Shown here: in pieces, positions 7,093 through 15,859 of the stretch
Position numbering within the stretch: the first letter of the stretch is position 1
Layout of the letters: each line of letters starts with the position of its first letter
Assembly: GCA_014138645.1 (NCBI GenBank)
Contig: JACJIB010000002.1
Span: forward strand, 186,001-250,000
Length of the DNA stretch: 64,000 nt
Direction: 5' to 3'
Source of the DNA: Methylorubrum thiocyanatum
GTDB taxonomy: Bacteria > Pseudomonadota > Alphaproteobacteria > Rhizobiales > Beijerinckiaceae
Notes under the pieces: model-generated
The model's database searches: none
Seen by the model: only the letters and a program-made list of their open reading frames with translations
What the model was told of the DNA's origin: nothing
Program-made: the position numbers and the translations under genes

Positions 7093-10032
7093 TTAGCCGA
7101 AGGCGCCGACCTCGTGCTGGATGATCCCGGAGATCTCCCGCACCCGCTCGAACATCCGGCGGATCGGCCCGAACAGGGTGTTGTGCTCGGTCTCGTAGGT
7201 GCCGACGTCGCGCGGGCCCGGCGGCTCGCCGAAATTGAGGCCGAGCGTCGGGTCGGGCGTGACTGGGAAGATCTCATCGAGCAGCTTCAGGCATCCGTCG
7301 ATGTCGAGGCGCAGGAAGCGCTCCAGAAGCATCTCCCGGGTCAGCCCGGCCTGGGGCCGGAAGCTCGGGATATGCGCCGCCAGGAACCAGATCCGGTGGA
7401 TCAGCGCGAGGCGGATCGCATGGAGGAGCGCGAGCCGGGTCGACATGGCGGCGAGGTCCGGCGCCGCAGCCTGGAGCGAGAGCCCGTCGCAGGTGAGCCG
7501 CCCGAACAGGCGGCGCAGGTCGGGCGAGAGGTTCAGCCGCTCCAGCGCGGCGGCGATGGTGACGAGCTCGTCGCGGCGCGCGTCGCGCCGGGTGCGGCGG
7601 GCGCGCTCCAGCCACACCGCCGGATCGAGGGTGTCGATATAGGCGCGTAGCACGTCGAGGTCGCCGACGCTGGCGGCGTGCTGCACGAGGCGGAAGGCGC
7701 GGGAGAAGCGGACCGAGTTCGCCCGCATGTGCCGGAACAGCTCCGGCGCCCGGTGGGCGGCGCGGCCGACGCCGTGCAGCGAGTTCGCGAGATAGCCGAG
7801 CTGCTGCAGGATCGCGTTGTTGGGGATCGCCCGCATCTGCCGCGGATGGGTGATCGCGGCAGGCCCCCCGCCGTCCGACTGACGCGCCACGGGGCGCGAG
7901 CCGGTGCGGTCGATCAGGCTCGGGCCGAAGGTGCCGAGCAGCGCCGCGTAGCCGCGGTCATCGACCAGGGCTTCCATGTCCTGGCGGACGACGCGGAAGA
8001 ACTCGGCCGCGAAGTCCGCCTCCTCGTAGATGGGGTCGGCGGCCGGCGCGGCGGTTCGGTCGTTGAGCGCATAATCGGCGAAGGCGTCGTCCTCGGCGAG
8101 CGCATCGGCGAAGACGTGCTCGGCGATGCGCGCCACCGAGGCGCCCGCGAGCTCGGGCGAGCCGAACATCAGGTAGCCGTCGGAGCCCTGGAAGCTCGAT
8201 TCGAGCCGCTCGCGGATGCCGGCCGTGGCGTTGCGCTGACGGGAATCCTCCGGCGCGAGATAGGCGAGGCGGTCGCGCAGGCTGGTCGGGTGGGCGCCGC
8301 GGCCGATCGACTCGCCGTGGGTGTCGAAGATCACGAGTTCGATGTCGGAGAGCCCGTTCTGCGTCATCAATTCGGTGATGCGCAGGCGCAGCCGCTCGAT
8401 CCAGAAGGTCGCGGCCAGCTGGCCGACATAGCGCCCGGAATCCGAGTAGCCGAACTGCACCGAGAGCCGGCCGAGGCGCTTGAGATGGGCACGCCAGTGC
8501 GGGTTGCGCAGAGCATCGTCGAGAACGCGGATGCCCTGTTCGAGGGCGCTCGCGGTCTCGAACAGCGGCGTGATCTCGAGCTTGTCCGAGATGCCGTAAT
8601 GGCGCGCGAGCCAGAGGGCGGCGAGCAGGGTGTAGCCGGTCTCGGTCTCGGCGATGAGGAAGCGCACCGGGTGGGTGCCGTCGACATGCTTGAGGATCTG
8701 GGTGATCGTCATCATCAACCGCGCGGCCGAGGCCCGCTCGGCGGCGAGCGCCCCGAAATCGACGGGCACGGGGCGCGCGTCGTTCAGCAGCGTGTTGATC
8801 GCCGAGAGATGCGAGCGCCGCTGCGCCGCGTCGGTCGGCTCGCCCTCCAGGTCGATGACCCGGCGCACCGCGTTGTGGATCTGGCTGGCGTTGAGCCGGA
8901 AATGCGGCAGCGCGTTCGACAGGCCGTGGGCGGCGACGCCGGAGCGCAGCACGGCGATGGCGCGGCGGTCGGCCTCCGCCTCGGCGGCGCCGAGCGCTGC
9001 GGCGAGGCCGGCGAGGATCGGCCCGGCATCGGTCTGGGCCCGCTCGCGCTCGATGATGAGGGCGAGCGCGAAGCGGTGGACCGCCTCCAGGGACGGCTTG
9101 GTGCCGAGCAGCGGCGCACCCGCGAGCTGGCGCTCGACGGCGTCGCGTGCGCTCGCGGTCAGCTCGCGCACGACGCGGGTGGCGGGGATGTCGGGCAGGT
9201 CGCGCAGGATCCGGTCGAACTGCATGCGCTTCGAGATCAGCCGGTAGCGCATGGTGTCCCACCACCCGATATCGGTGCGACCGTCGGTGTCGCAGCCGAC
9301 CCAGCTCGCGATAGCCAGCGGCTTGGGCACCAGCTCGGTCCAGCGATCCGGCCAGCGGGCGCGGGCGGCATCGAGAATCGCGCCGTTGAGGACGTCGATC
9401 GCCGCGCGGCCGTGGTTGGCGGCCACGCAGGCCTGCTCGAACTCGTCGTCGAGGCTGATCTGCGGATCGGGCCGGGTCGAGCGGGCGGCGGCCTCGCCGA
9501 TGATCGGCGCGCGCCGGTCGGCGTCGGGAAGCGAGGCGGCCCGCGCGATCAGCTCGGCCACGGCCCGCGGCATGCCGAAGGTGGGATGGGCCGTGAACAC
9601 CGCAGCGAAGGCGGTGTGGCCGACGCGATCACGCAACGTCTCGAAATCGCCCGAGCCCCGCGCCACCGCCGCAACCAGGCGGTTGGCGAGTTCGACCGCC
9701 GGCGCCGCCTCCCCCGTGGCGGCGTCGGCGTCAAGGCCGACATAGCTGCGCAAGCGCTCGGCCCGGGCCGTCAGCGCCCGCCGCCGCAGGGTCGTGAGCA
9801 GGGCGTCGAGATCCGCTTCGCCGATCTCGTCCCGGTCGAGCCGGCGGGTTATGGCGAGCGTCACGGCCAGAACGGGGTTGCGGAACGGATCCTCGCTCGC
9901 CTGCTCGCGGGTGCGGGCGACGAGATCGAGCAGTTCGGCCTCTAGGTCGCGCTCCGCCGGCCGCGCGGGCGGGGCGGTGGAGGTCTGCACCGGGGGCTGC
10001 GGCGGGCCGGAATGGGGGTCTTCGAGGGGCAT
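7093..10032 (-). CDS. phosphoenolpyruvate carboxylase homologue with altered active-site motifs
   Basis: A 979-residue PEPC-family protein; true PEPC adds bicarbonate to PEP to make oxaloacetate. The family signature TAHPT is present (His149), as are YSDSG, GSRP and RAIP. Several canonical motifs are changed: TAHPTE has Phe instead of Glu; GGDRDGNP reads GCDTDGRTD (about 247-255); the Arg/Gly-rich loop FHGRGG reads THGESIGRG (His572); the Lys in the GYSDSxKD motif is Arg. The C-terminus is VGAFG instead of the usual xNTG. It therefore has the fold but may have lower or different activity. ATG 10032 has AGGA upstream. Methylotrophs of the serine cycle usually have another, canonical ppc, so this is probably a paralogue. 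Confidence 0.8.
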   Translation of the reverse strand: MPLEDPHSGPPQPPVQTSTAPPARPAERDLEAELLDLVARTREQASEDPFRNPVLAVTLAITRRLDRDEIGEADLDALLTTLRRRALTARAERLRSYVGLDADAATGEAAPAVELANRLVAAVARGSGDFETLRDRVGHTAFAAVFTAHPTFGMPRAVAELIARAASLPDADRRAPIIGEAAARSTRPDPQISLDDEFEQACVAANHGRAAIDVLNGAILDAARARWPDRWTELVPKPLAIASWVGCDTDGRTDIGWWDTMRYRLISKRMQFDRILRDLPDIPATRVVRELTASARDAVERQLAGAPLLGTKPSLEAVHRFALALIIERERAQTDAGPILAGLAAALGAAEAEADRRAIAVLRSGVAAHGLSNALPHFRLNASQIHNAVRRVIDLEGEPTDAAQRRSHLSAINTLLNDARPVPVDFGALAAERASAARLMMTITQILKHVDGTHPVRFLIAETETGYTLLAALWLARHYGISDKLEITPLFETASALEQGIRVLDDALRNPHWRAHLKRLGRLSVQFGYSDSGRYVGQLAATFWIERLRLRITELMTQNGLSDIELVIFDTHGESIGRGAHPTSLRDRLAYLAPEDSRQRNATAGIRERLESSFQGSDGYLMFGSPELAGASVARIAEHVFADALAEDDAFADYALNDRTAAPAADPIYEEADFAAEFFRVVRQDMEALVDDRGYAALLGTFGPSLIDRTGSRPVARQSDGGGPAAITHPRQMRAIPNNAILQQLGYLANSLHGVGRAAHRAPELFRHMRANSVRFSRAFRLVQHAASVGDLDVLRAYIDTLDPAVWLERARRTRRDARRDELVTIAAALERLNLSPDLRRLFGRLTCDGLSLQAAAPDLAAMSTRLALLHAIRLALIHRIWFLAAHIPSFRPQAGLTREMLLERFLRLDIDGCLKLLDEIFPVTPDPTLGLNFGEPPGPRDVGTYETEHNTLFGPIRRMFERVREISGIIQHEVGAFG

Positions 10033-10187
10033 CGAGCGTTCCTGGGCGTGAGCGGCCGGTGACCGTCGGGCGGCGTCGAGCACGCGGTTCTCACCCTTCG
10101 TCCCGCGACGCAAGGACCGTTCCTGAAAAGGGGGCGTGTCCCCAGCACGTGCAAGCGCCCGCGATCCGGTCTAGGGTCGGCCCGAAC

Positions 10188-10640
10188 ATGGAAACCCTGG
10201 TGATCCTGGCCGCGGTGGCGGCGACCCTGCTCGCCTGCGTCTTCGTGGCGACGCTTTCCAAGGGGCCGCGCCGTCCACCGCTGCGCCTTCCCCGCGAGGA
10301 GGAATGGGCGGATAACGCGGACGCCGTCTCGAAGGCGCTGACTCCACCCCAGGCGAGCCCGATCGACCGCGGCGCGCAGGTCCTCGACGCCCGGGTGATC
10401 GGGGACCCGGCCGGCGGAGGTCCCGTCATCGAGGGCGAGATCGTCGACGCCCGCGACGGCGAGCCCCGTACGGCCCCGGAACCAGCGCCCCGAACGTTCG
10501 ATGTGGAAGAACTCGACAGCCGGATGCTCGACCAACTCCTCGACCAGCAGAGCCGCGAATTGAAGCAAGCCCAGCGGGAGCAGGCTCCCCTTCAGGACGG
10601 CCCGCCCCCGTCCGGGTCCACGGACGGGACGACGCGATGA
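10188..10640 (+). CDS. single-pass membrane protein, unknown function
   Basis: A 150-residue protein with one N-terminal transmembrane helix (about residues 4-23) and a long hydrophilic, acidic C-terminal part rich in Pro, Asp and Glu, ending in a predicted helix with many Gln (LDQLLDQQSRELKQAQ). The short N-terminus and positive charges after the helix (SKGPRRPP) suggest the C-terminal part is cytoplasmic. The ATG at 10188 gives the whole helix. Its stop overlaps the start of the next gene (ATGA), so the two are co-translated. I recognise no family. Confidence 0.65.
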   Translation: METLVILAAVAATLLACVFVATLSKGPRRPPLRLPREEEWADNADAVSKALTPPQASPIDRGAQVLDARVIGDPAGGGPVIEGEIVDARDGEPRTAPEPAPRTFDVEELDSRMLDQLLDQQSRELKQAQREQAPLQDGPPPSGSTDGTTR

Positions 10641-11548
10641 CGCGGATCGCCCTGCTCGCCGCCGCGGCCTGGATCGCCCTCGCCCCCGCGGCCCTGGCCC
10701 AGGAAGAGGCCGCGCCCGCACCGGCTCCCTCGGAGGCCGAGGCCGCGCCGGAGGCGCCCAAACGCAAGCCGCGGCCGAAGCCGCGCCCGAAGCCTCAGGC
10801 CAAACCTGCCGAGAAGCCTTCGGAGAAATCGGCGGAAAAGGCCGCCGATCCGGCGACCGCGGAGGCGAAATCCTCGGTCGAGGCGGCCGCGAATCCGATT
10901 CCGTCCGCGCCCCCCTCCGCGCTTCCATCCTCTGGCCCGTCTCCTTCCGCGATGAACTTCGCGGCGCCGCCGGTCGCCTGCGATCCGGGCCAGGCCGTGC
11001 ACTATCAGGGCACGAAGAACATCGAGCTGTGGGTGACGCGCAGCGGTGCCATCACCCTCGACAATCCCCTGCGCCCGCTCACGCCCGACGTGACCCGCGT
11101 GCTTCAGGTCGTGGTCGCCGGCAAGGTCGCCACCGCCTACGGGCCCGACTTCCTGTCCCTGCGCCGGGGGGCATCCCCGGCCACGCTGGAGGGGACCATC
11201 GGCGGAAAAATCCGCTGGGACGCTTCCCTGGCGGCCCTTCCCGATACTCTGCCGATCAACGCCGAGACCGGCGAACTGCTGACCGAGCTTCGCTTCCGCG
11301 AATGCGGCGCGGCCCCATCCGGCAAGCTCCTGCCGCCCCCGAAGGCCCGCCGCACGGCACCGACCGCCGAAGCCGTCGCGGCCGAGGCGGAGAAAGCGGA
11401 GAAGGCTGCCAAGGCGGCGACGAAAGCTGCGGAGAAGGCGGCCGCGAAAGCCGCAGGCTCGCGGTTGCCCGGCACCGCACCGCCGGCCGCGGACCTGCCC
11501 CCGCCGCGCACGCCGGGTCTGCATCTGCCCCAGGGAGCGATTCCCTGA
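10637..11548 (+). CDS. secreted Ala/Pro/Lys-rich protein with a folded central domain
   Basis: A 303-residue exported protein. It has a signal peptide (about 1-21, ALAQ), a Pro/Lys/Glu-rich linker (to about residue 95) like that of periplasm-spanning proteins, a central domain of about 130 residues (from MNFAAPPVACDPGQ to LLTELRFRECG) with two cysteines, and an Ala/Lys-rich coiled tail followed by a Pro-rich end. The composition resembles TonB/TolA-like or peptidoglycan-spanning proteins, but there is no recognisable TonB domain. It overlaps the preceding gene by 4 bases and the following one by a CTGA, so it sits inside an operon. The function is unknown. Confidence 0.65.
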   Translation: MTRIALLAAAAWIALAPAALAQEEAAPAPAPSEAEAAPEAPKRKPRPKPRPKPQAKPAEKPSEKSAEKAADPATAEAKSSVEAAANPIPSAPPSALPSSGPSPSAMNFAAPPVACDPGQAVHYQGTKNIELWVTRSGAITLDNPLRPLTPDVTRVLQVVVAGKVATAYGPDFLSLRRGASPATLEGTIGGKIRWDASLAALPDTLPINAETGELLTELRFRECGAAPSGKLLPPPKARRTAPTAEAVAAEAEKAEKAAKAATKAAEKAAAKAAGSRLPGTAPPAADLPPPRTPGLHLPQGAIP

Positions 11549-13245
11549 GCGAGCGCCCGGGCGGTCCGTCCGCCGTCCTCGTGGTGGGCGGGGCCGGCGC
11601 CTTCGGAGCGCGGCTCGTCGCCGGGCTCGCCGCCACCACCGACCTTCCGGTGATCGTCGCCGGCCGCGACCTTGCCCGGGCGGAGGCGGTGGCGCGCACC
11701 GTGCCGGAGGGCCGCGGGCGGGCGGTCCGCCTCGACACGGCAAGGGTGGGGGCTTCGGAACTGCGGGCCGTCGGCGCGGGCATCGTGGTGGACGCCGCCG
11801 GGCCGTTCCAGGGCGGCGCGCCGGTGCTCGCCCGTGCGGCCATCGAGGCCGGCCTGCCCTATCTCGATCTCGCCGACGGGCGCGACTTCGTGGCGGCCTT
11901 TCCCGCCCTCGACGCGGCGGCGCGGGCAAATGGCGTCGTCGCATTGACCGGCGCCAGCTCGACCCCCGCCCTGTCGAACGCGGCGCTCGACGCGCTCACC
12001 GAAGGCTGGCGCGCGGTCGAGACCGTGCGGGTCGCCATCGTGCCGGGCAACCGGGCGCCCCGCGGCCTCTCGGTGATGCGGGCGATCCTGTCCTATGCCG
12101 GGCAGCCGGTGCGGGTGCTGCGGGCCGGTGCGTGGCAGAGCCGGCCCGGCTGGGGATTGATGAGCCGGATCACCGTGCCGGGCCTCGGCCGGCGCTTCGC
12201 CAGCCTGTGCGAGACGCCCGACCTCGACATCCTGCCCGCCCGCTTTCCCGCCCTGCGCACGGCCCTGTTCCGGGCGGGGCTCGAACTGCCGGCGCTGCAT
12301 CTCGGCCTGAGCCTCGCGAGCCTGCCGGTGCGGTGGCGCCTGCTGCCCTCGCTCGTGCCCTTCGCCCGTCCCTTCCTGGCGATGGCCGGCGGGCTCGACC
12401 GCTTCGGCAGCGACCGCGGCGGCATGAGCGTCGAGGCGCTGGGCCGTGACGCCGCCGGGCGGCCGACCCGGGCCGTGTGGAGCCTCGTCGCCGAGGCCGG
12501 CGACGGGCCCTACGTCCCGACGCTTCCCGCCCTCGCCGCGATCCGCCGGCTCACCGAGCCGTCCGCTGCGCCGATCCCGCCCGGTGCCCGCCCCTGCACC
12601 GGCGTGCTGCCGCTCGCCGCGATCGAAGCGGAGATGGCCCGCCTCGCCATCCGCACCCGCCGCGACACCGATCATCCCGCGCCGCTGTTCGAGCGCGCGC
12701 TCGGGACCGGCTTCGCGGGAATGCCGGAGGCGGTGCGCGCCCTGCACGGCTCGGTCGGCGACGGCGCGTTCCGCGGCCGGGCCGAGGTCTTGCGCGGGCG
12801 CGGGGCCGCGGTCGCCCTCGTCGCCGGGCTGTTCCGGTTGCCGCCCGCCATGGCAGACGGACCGATCCGCGTCACCATGGAGCCCGACCCTGAGGCCGGC
12901 GAGGAGCGCTGGACCCGCTCGTTCCCGGGCCGCCGCTTCGCCAGCCGGATGCGGCTCGCCGGCCCCGGCGGGCGCGGGCGGGTGCGGGAGTGGTTCGGCC
13001 CGTTCGCGATGGACCTCGCGGTCAGCGCCCATCCGGCCGGGCTCGACATGGCGGTGACGGGCTGGCGGCTCGGGCCGCTGCCGCTGCCGCGGGCCTTGCG
13101 CCCGACGACGCAGGCGAGCGAGCGGGTGGATGCGCAGGGCCGCTTCCGCTTCGACGTGGCCCTGTTCCTGCCATTCGTCGGACTGCTCGTGCATTACCGG
13201 GGCTGGTTGATCCGCGACGTCGCGAGAGAGGAAGAGACCCCATGA
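11545..13245 (+). CDS. saccharopine dehydrogenase-like NADP-binding protein with C-terminal DUF4166
   Basis: A 566-residue protein with an N-terminal Rossmann domain (AVLVVGGAGAFGARL) of the saccharopine dehydrogenase-like group and a C-terminal DUF4166 region (about the last 170 residues: GWRLGPLPLPRALRP, FRFDV, VHYRGWL). The substrate is unknown. The start is odd: no ATG, GTG or TTG lies just before the first beta strand. The CTG at 11545 has an ideal GGGAG seven bases upstream and overlaps the previous stop as CTGA, so I take it as the start. GTG 11581 would cut into the nucleotide-binding fold. It overlaps the next gene by ATGA. Confidence 0.75.
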   Translation: MSERPGGPSAVLVVGGAGAFGARLVAGLAATTDLPVIVAGRDLARAEAVARTVPEGRGRAVRLDTARVGASELRAVGAGIVVDAAGPFQGGAPVLARAAIEAGLPYLDLADGRDFVAAFPALDAAARANGVVALTGASSTPALSNAALDALTEGWRAVETVRVAIVPGNRAPRGLSVMRAILSYAGQPVRVLRAGAWQSRPGWGLMSRITVPGLGRRFASLCETPDLDILPARFPALRTALFRAGLELPALHLGLSLASLPVRWRLLPSLVPFARPFLAMAGGLDRFGSDRGGMSVEALGRDAAGRPTRAVWSLVAEAGDGPYVPTLPALAAIRRLTEPSAAPIPPGARPCTGVLPLAAIEAEMARLAIRTRRDTDHPAPLFERALGTGFAGMPEAVRALHGSVGDGAFRGRAEVLRGRGAAVALVAGLFRLPPAMADGPIRVTMEPDPEAGEERWTRSFPGRRFASRMRLAGPGGRGRVREWFGPFAMDLAVSAHPAGLDMAVTGWRLGPLPLPRALRPTTQASERVDAQGRFRFDVALFLPFVGLLVHYRGWLIRDVAREEETP

Positions 13246-13682
13246 CGAACGGGCTGACGGCCGCGCAGGTGATCGATGCCCTCGGGCTCCAGCCCCATCC
13301 GGAGGGCGGGCATTACCGCGAGACGTTCCGCGATCCCCGCACCGTGGACGGCCGCTCGGTCGGCACCGCGATCTACTATCTGCTCGGGGTCGGCGAGACC
13401 TCGGCCTGGCACCGGGTGGATGCGGCCGAGATCTGGCACTGGCATGCCGGTGCGCCGATGGTGATCACGATGAGCCCCAACGGCCACGACGCCTCCGCCC
13501 ACCACCTAGGCCCCGATCTCCTGCGCGGCCAGCGCCCGCAGCTCGTGGTGCCGGCGGGGCACTGGCAGACGGCGACCAGCCTCGGCGCCTGGACGCTTGT
13601 CGGCTGCACCGTCTCCCCGGGCTTCGAGTTCGCCGGCTTCGAGATGGCGCCCGAGGACTGGCGTCCGACCCCGCGGAGCTGA
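13242..13682 (+). CDS. cupin family protein (DUF985)
   Basis: A 146-residue single-domain cupin of the DUF985/cupin_5 type. Characteristic elements are HPEGGHYRETF near the N-terminus, WHRVDAAEIWHWHAG in the middle and VVPAGHWQTA followed by GCTVSPGFEF near the end. Histidines in the first and middle motifs could bind metal or a sugar-like ligand; no activity is established for the family. ATG 13242 overlaps the stop of the preceding gene, so it is the last member of the + strand operon that begins at 10188. Confidence 0.85.
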   Translation: MTNGLTAAQVIDALGLQPHPEGGHYRETFRDPRTVDGRSVGTAIYYLLGVGETSAWHRVDAAEIWHWHAGAPMVITMSPNGHDASAHHLGPDLLRGQRPQLVVPAGHWQTATSLGAWTLVGCTVSPGFEFAGFEMAPEDWRPTPRS

Positions 13683-13794
13683 CGGCCGGGCGCGGGCGGC
13701 TGTCGGACGGCATCATGCCGCAGTCCGGCTGCGACGGATCGGACGTTGCCCGGTCAGGGCCCTCACCGCGGACCCGCTGCCCGGAGCCGTTCGT

Positions 13795-15012
13795 TTGCAC
13801 GATCCCTCGAAGTCCCGCCGCCTGTTCCTCGCCGGAGGGGCCGCCGGTCTCGGTGCCGCCATCGCCGGAGGCCGGGCCGCTGCGCAGGCCGATCGGGGTC
13901 CGATCCCGACCGGGCCGGTCGGGCGCCCGGAACCGAAGCTCGAGGAGGAGCCGCCGCTGCCGCTCGATCGCCGGCTGGGCTGGGCGGTGGTCGGCCTCGG
14001 GGACTATGCTCAGGGCTACGTCCTGCCCGCCCTCGCCCGTGCCCGACGCTCCCGGGCGGTCGCGCTCGTCTCGGGCAATCCCGAGAAGGCGAAGCGCGTG
14101 GCCGCCCGCTACGGCGTGGGGGAGACCGCGCTCTACGGCTACGATACGATGGGGCGGCTCGCCGGGAACGACGCGGTCGGCGTCGTCTACATCGTCACCG
14201 CCAATGCGACCCATGCCGAACTGACGGTGAAGGCGTTCGAGGCGGGCAAGCACGTCTTCTGCGAAAAGCCGATGGCGAATTCGCCGGCCGAGTGCCAGCG
14301 GATGATCGACGCCGCCAAGGCCGCCGGCCGCAAGCTGATGATCGCCTACCGGGCGCATTGGGAGCCGCACAATCTCCGCGCCAAGGCGATGCTCGATTCG
14401 GGGGAATTGGGACAGGTGTGGTTCGCGTCCTCCGACCATCACCGGCCCCTCGATCCGTCGCTGCCCCGCGACCAGTGGCGGATGAAGCGGGACGTGGCCG
14501 GCGGCGGCTCCCTCGTCGATATCGGCATCTACAGCCTCAACGGGCTGCAATGGTTCCTGGGCGAGAGCCCGAATGCCGTCGCGGCGACGATGCAGGCGCC
14601 CCCCGGCGATCCGCGCTTCGCCGAGGTCGAGAACGTGTTCAGCGCCGAACTCGCCTTCCCCTCGGGCCGGCGGGCGACGATCTCCTCGGGCTACACCGCC
14701 AGCAAGAAGCGCATCGACCTGTGGGGCGACCGGCTCGTCGCGACCCTCGATCCGGCCACAGCCTATCAGGGCAACCGCCTCGTGGTCTCGAATGCGAAGA
14801 AGGCCGAGGAGATCCTGACCGAGGAGACCAGCGCCGCCCAGTTCACCGGCGAGATCGACCACTTCTCGCAGGCCGTGACCGAGGGCACCGAGGTGCGCAC
14901 GCCCGGCGAGATGGGCCTGCGCGACATACGCCTGATCGAGGCCCTCTACCGCGCCGCCCGCGAGCGCCGCTGGCTCGACCTCAACCCGGACATGACCGTG
15001 CGCGAGGCCTGA
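13795..15012 (+). CDS. Tat-exported Gfo/Idh/MocA oxidoreductase (glucose-fructose oxidoreductase-like)
   Basis: A 405-residue NAD(P)-dependent sugar oxidoreductase. The N-terminus carries a twin-arginine signal (KSRRLFLAGGAAG), followed by a Pro-rich stretch and the Rossmann fold (WAVVGLGDYAQGYVLP). The motif CEKPMANSPAECQRMIDAAK and the later GGGSLVDIGIYSLNG closely follow the Zymomonas mobilis glucose-fructose oxidoreductase as I remember it; that periplasmic enzyme keeps NADP bound and makes sorbitol plus gluconolactone. The only fitting start is TTG 13795, with GGAG seven bases upstream; it leaves the Tat signal intact. An alternative is a dehydrogenase for another sugar with the same signal. 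Confidence 0.85.
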   Translation: MHDPSKSRRLFLAGGAAGLGAAIAGGRAAAQADRGPIPTGPVGRPEPKLEEEPPLPLDRRLGWAVVGLGDYAQGYVLPALARARRSRAVALVSGNPEKAKRVAARYGVGETALYGYDTMGRLAGNDAVGVVYIVTANATHAELTVKAFEAGKHVFCEKPMANSPAECQRMIDAAKAAGRKLMIAYRAHWEPHNLRAKAMLDSGELGQVWFASSDHHRPLDPSLPRDQWRMKRDVAGGGSLVDIGIYSLNGLQWFLGESPNAVAATMQAPPGDPRFAEVENVFSAELAFPSGRRATISSGYTASKKRIDLWGDRLVATLDPATAYQGNRLVVSNAKKAEEILTEETSAAQFTGEIDHFSQAVTEGTEVRTPGEMGLRDIRLIEALYRAARERRWLDLNPDMTVREA

Positions 15013-15047
15013 GACGCGCAACATCCGAGCGAAGGCCGGTTCCGCCA

Positions 15048-15069
15048 TCCCGAAGGGATCGACCGGATC
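15048..15069. repeat. 22-bp dispersed motif, copy 1
   Basis: This stretch, containing TCCC-GAA-GGGA followed by TCGACCGGATC, differs by one base from 36678-36699. Both lie just after a coding region and include the small TCCC/GGGA hairpin, so they may be parts of one repeat family. Confidence 0.45.
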
Positions 15070-15096
15070 TGGTATGACACGCAGCGGAGCCGACCG

Positions 15097-15540
15097 ATGC
15101 CGTTCCTCATCGCCGCCGCGGCCGCCGTCGCCGGCATCCTCAACACGGTGCAGTCGGGCGCCAACGCCTCGCTCAACAAGGCGCTCTGCCAGCCGATCCT
15201 CGCGGCCCTCGTGGTCACCGCGGCCAATGTCGCGGTCTACCTCGCCGCCGCACCCTTCGTCGGGATCGGCTGGCCGGGGAGCCAGCGGTTCGCCGGCGTG
15301 CCGTGGTGGGCGTGGCTCGGCGGGGCGATGGGGGCGACCTACGTGCTCGCCACGATCTTCATCGCCGAACGGCTCGGCGCCGCGGTGTTCACCGGCATCA
15401 CCGTGACGGCGGCCATCGTCACCTCGGTCGTGCTCGACCATTACGGCTGGGTCGGGTTCGCCCAGCACACCGCCGACCCCTGGCGCATCCTCGGCTGCGC
15501 GCTGATGATCGGCGGCCTCGCCCTCGTCTGCCTGCGCTGA
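15097..15540 (+). CDS. DMT-type membrane protein, YdcZ family
   Basis: A 147-residue integral membrane protein with five hydrophobic stretches, matching the small YdcZ/DMT transporter family (N-terminal AGILNTVQSGANASLNKAL, then GGAMGATYVLATIFIAERLGAA). Members have half the size of drug/metabolite exporters and probably act as dimers; no substrate is known. ATG 15097 is the natural start. The last 100 bases overlap the end of the gene on the other strand at 15441-15740. Confidence 0.85.
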   Translation: MPFLIAAAAAVAGILNTVQSGANASLNKALCQPILAALVVTAANVAVYLAAAPFVGIGWPGSQRFAGVPWWAWLGGAMGATYVLATIFIAERLGAAVFTGITVTAAIVTSVVLDHYGWVGFAQHTADPWRILGCALMIGGLALVCLR

Positions 15541-15740
15541 TGCGGCGGCCCTTCCCGGTCGGGGACGAGGCCGCCCGTCCGCGTCACGCCGAGATCGGCC
15601 AGGAGCCGCGCGTCGAGGCCCGCCAGCGCCTCCGTAATCGCGCCGCGATGGGCCGCGCGCCGCGCCGTCCGTCGGCGATGCCAGCCCGCGAAAAGGCCGC
15701 TGAATCCCCGGCGCAGGGTGTCTGCGTACCGCCCGATCAT
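15441..15740 (-). CDS. small basic DUF1127-like protein
   Basis: A 99-residue, Arg-rich protein. The central AGLDARLLADLGVTR fits the DUF1127 motif of small alphaproteobacterial proteins, some of which affect phosphate, RNA or stress metabolism. DUF1127 proteins are often only 45-70 residues; here the frame continues with a basic, low-complexity tail that overlaps the 3' end of the YdcZ gene. ATG 15740 has an excellent ribosome-binding site (AGGGAGG). The N-terminal part is well supported; the tail could be a late stop without function. Confidence 0.6.
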   Translation of the reverse strand: MIGRYADTLRRGFSGLFAGWHRRRTARRAAHRGAITEALAGLDARLLADLGVTRTGGLVPDREGPPHQRRQTRARPPIISAQPRMRQGSAVCWANPTQP

Positions 15741-15815
15741 CGTCGCCTCCCTTCTGGCCGCAGCGATGATGCGGCGGGTCGTGCGGTGAGTCGAACGAAT
15801 TGATCTCACGCCAAC

Positions 15816-15832
15816 GATGAGCGATGCTCATC
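15816..15832. promoter_or_regulatory. 7-3-7 palindrome, likely LysR operator
   Basis: GATGAGC-GAT-GCTCATC is a perfect inverted repeat in the gap between the DUF1127-like gene (minus) and the LysR gene (plus), 27 bases before the chosen LysR start. This is where LysR-type regulators usually bind to control themselves and the divergent gene. Confidence 0.5.
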
Positions 15833-15859
15833 ATGGCATCGTGCCGCCGGAGCCGGATC

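Noticed and set aside
7678..9945. A 755-codon open frame antisense to the PEPC-like gene
   Set aside because: Low-complexity product and no ribosome-binding site; the other strand carries PEPC family motifs.
11137..15834. Long minus-strand frames of 685 and 789 codons across the saccharopine dehydrogenase-like and Gfo/Idh genes
   Set aside because: They are third-position-GC shadows; family motifs are on the + strand. Only the beginning of a short minus-strand gene (15441-15740) is kept.
15824..15859. ATG 15824 as start of the LysR regulator
   Set aside because: It lies within the palindromic operator and adds 12 residues unlike the family; GTG 15860 has a good ribosome-binding site.
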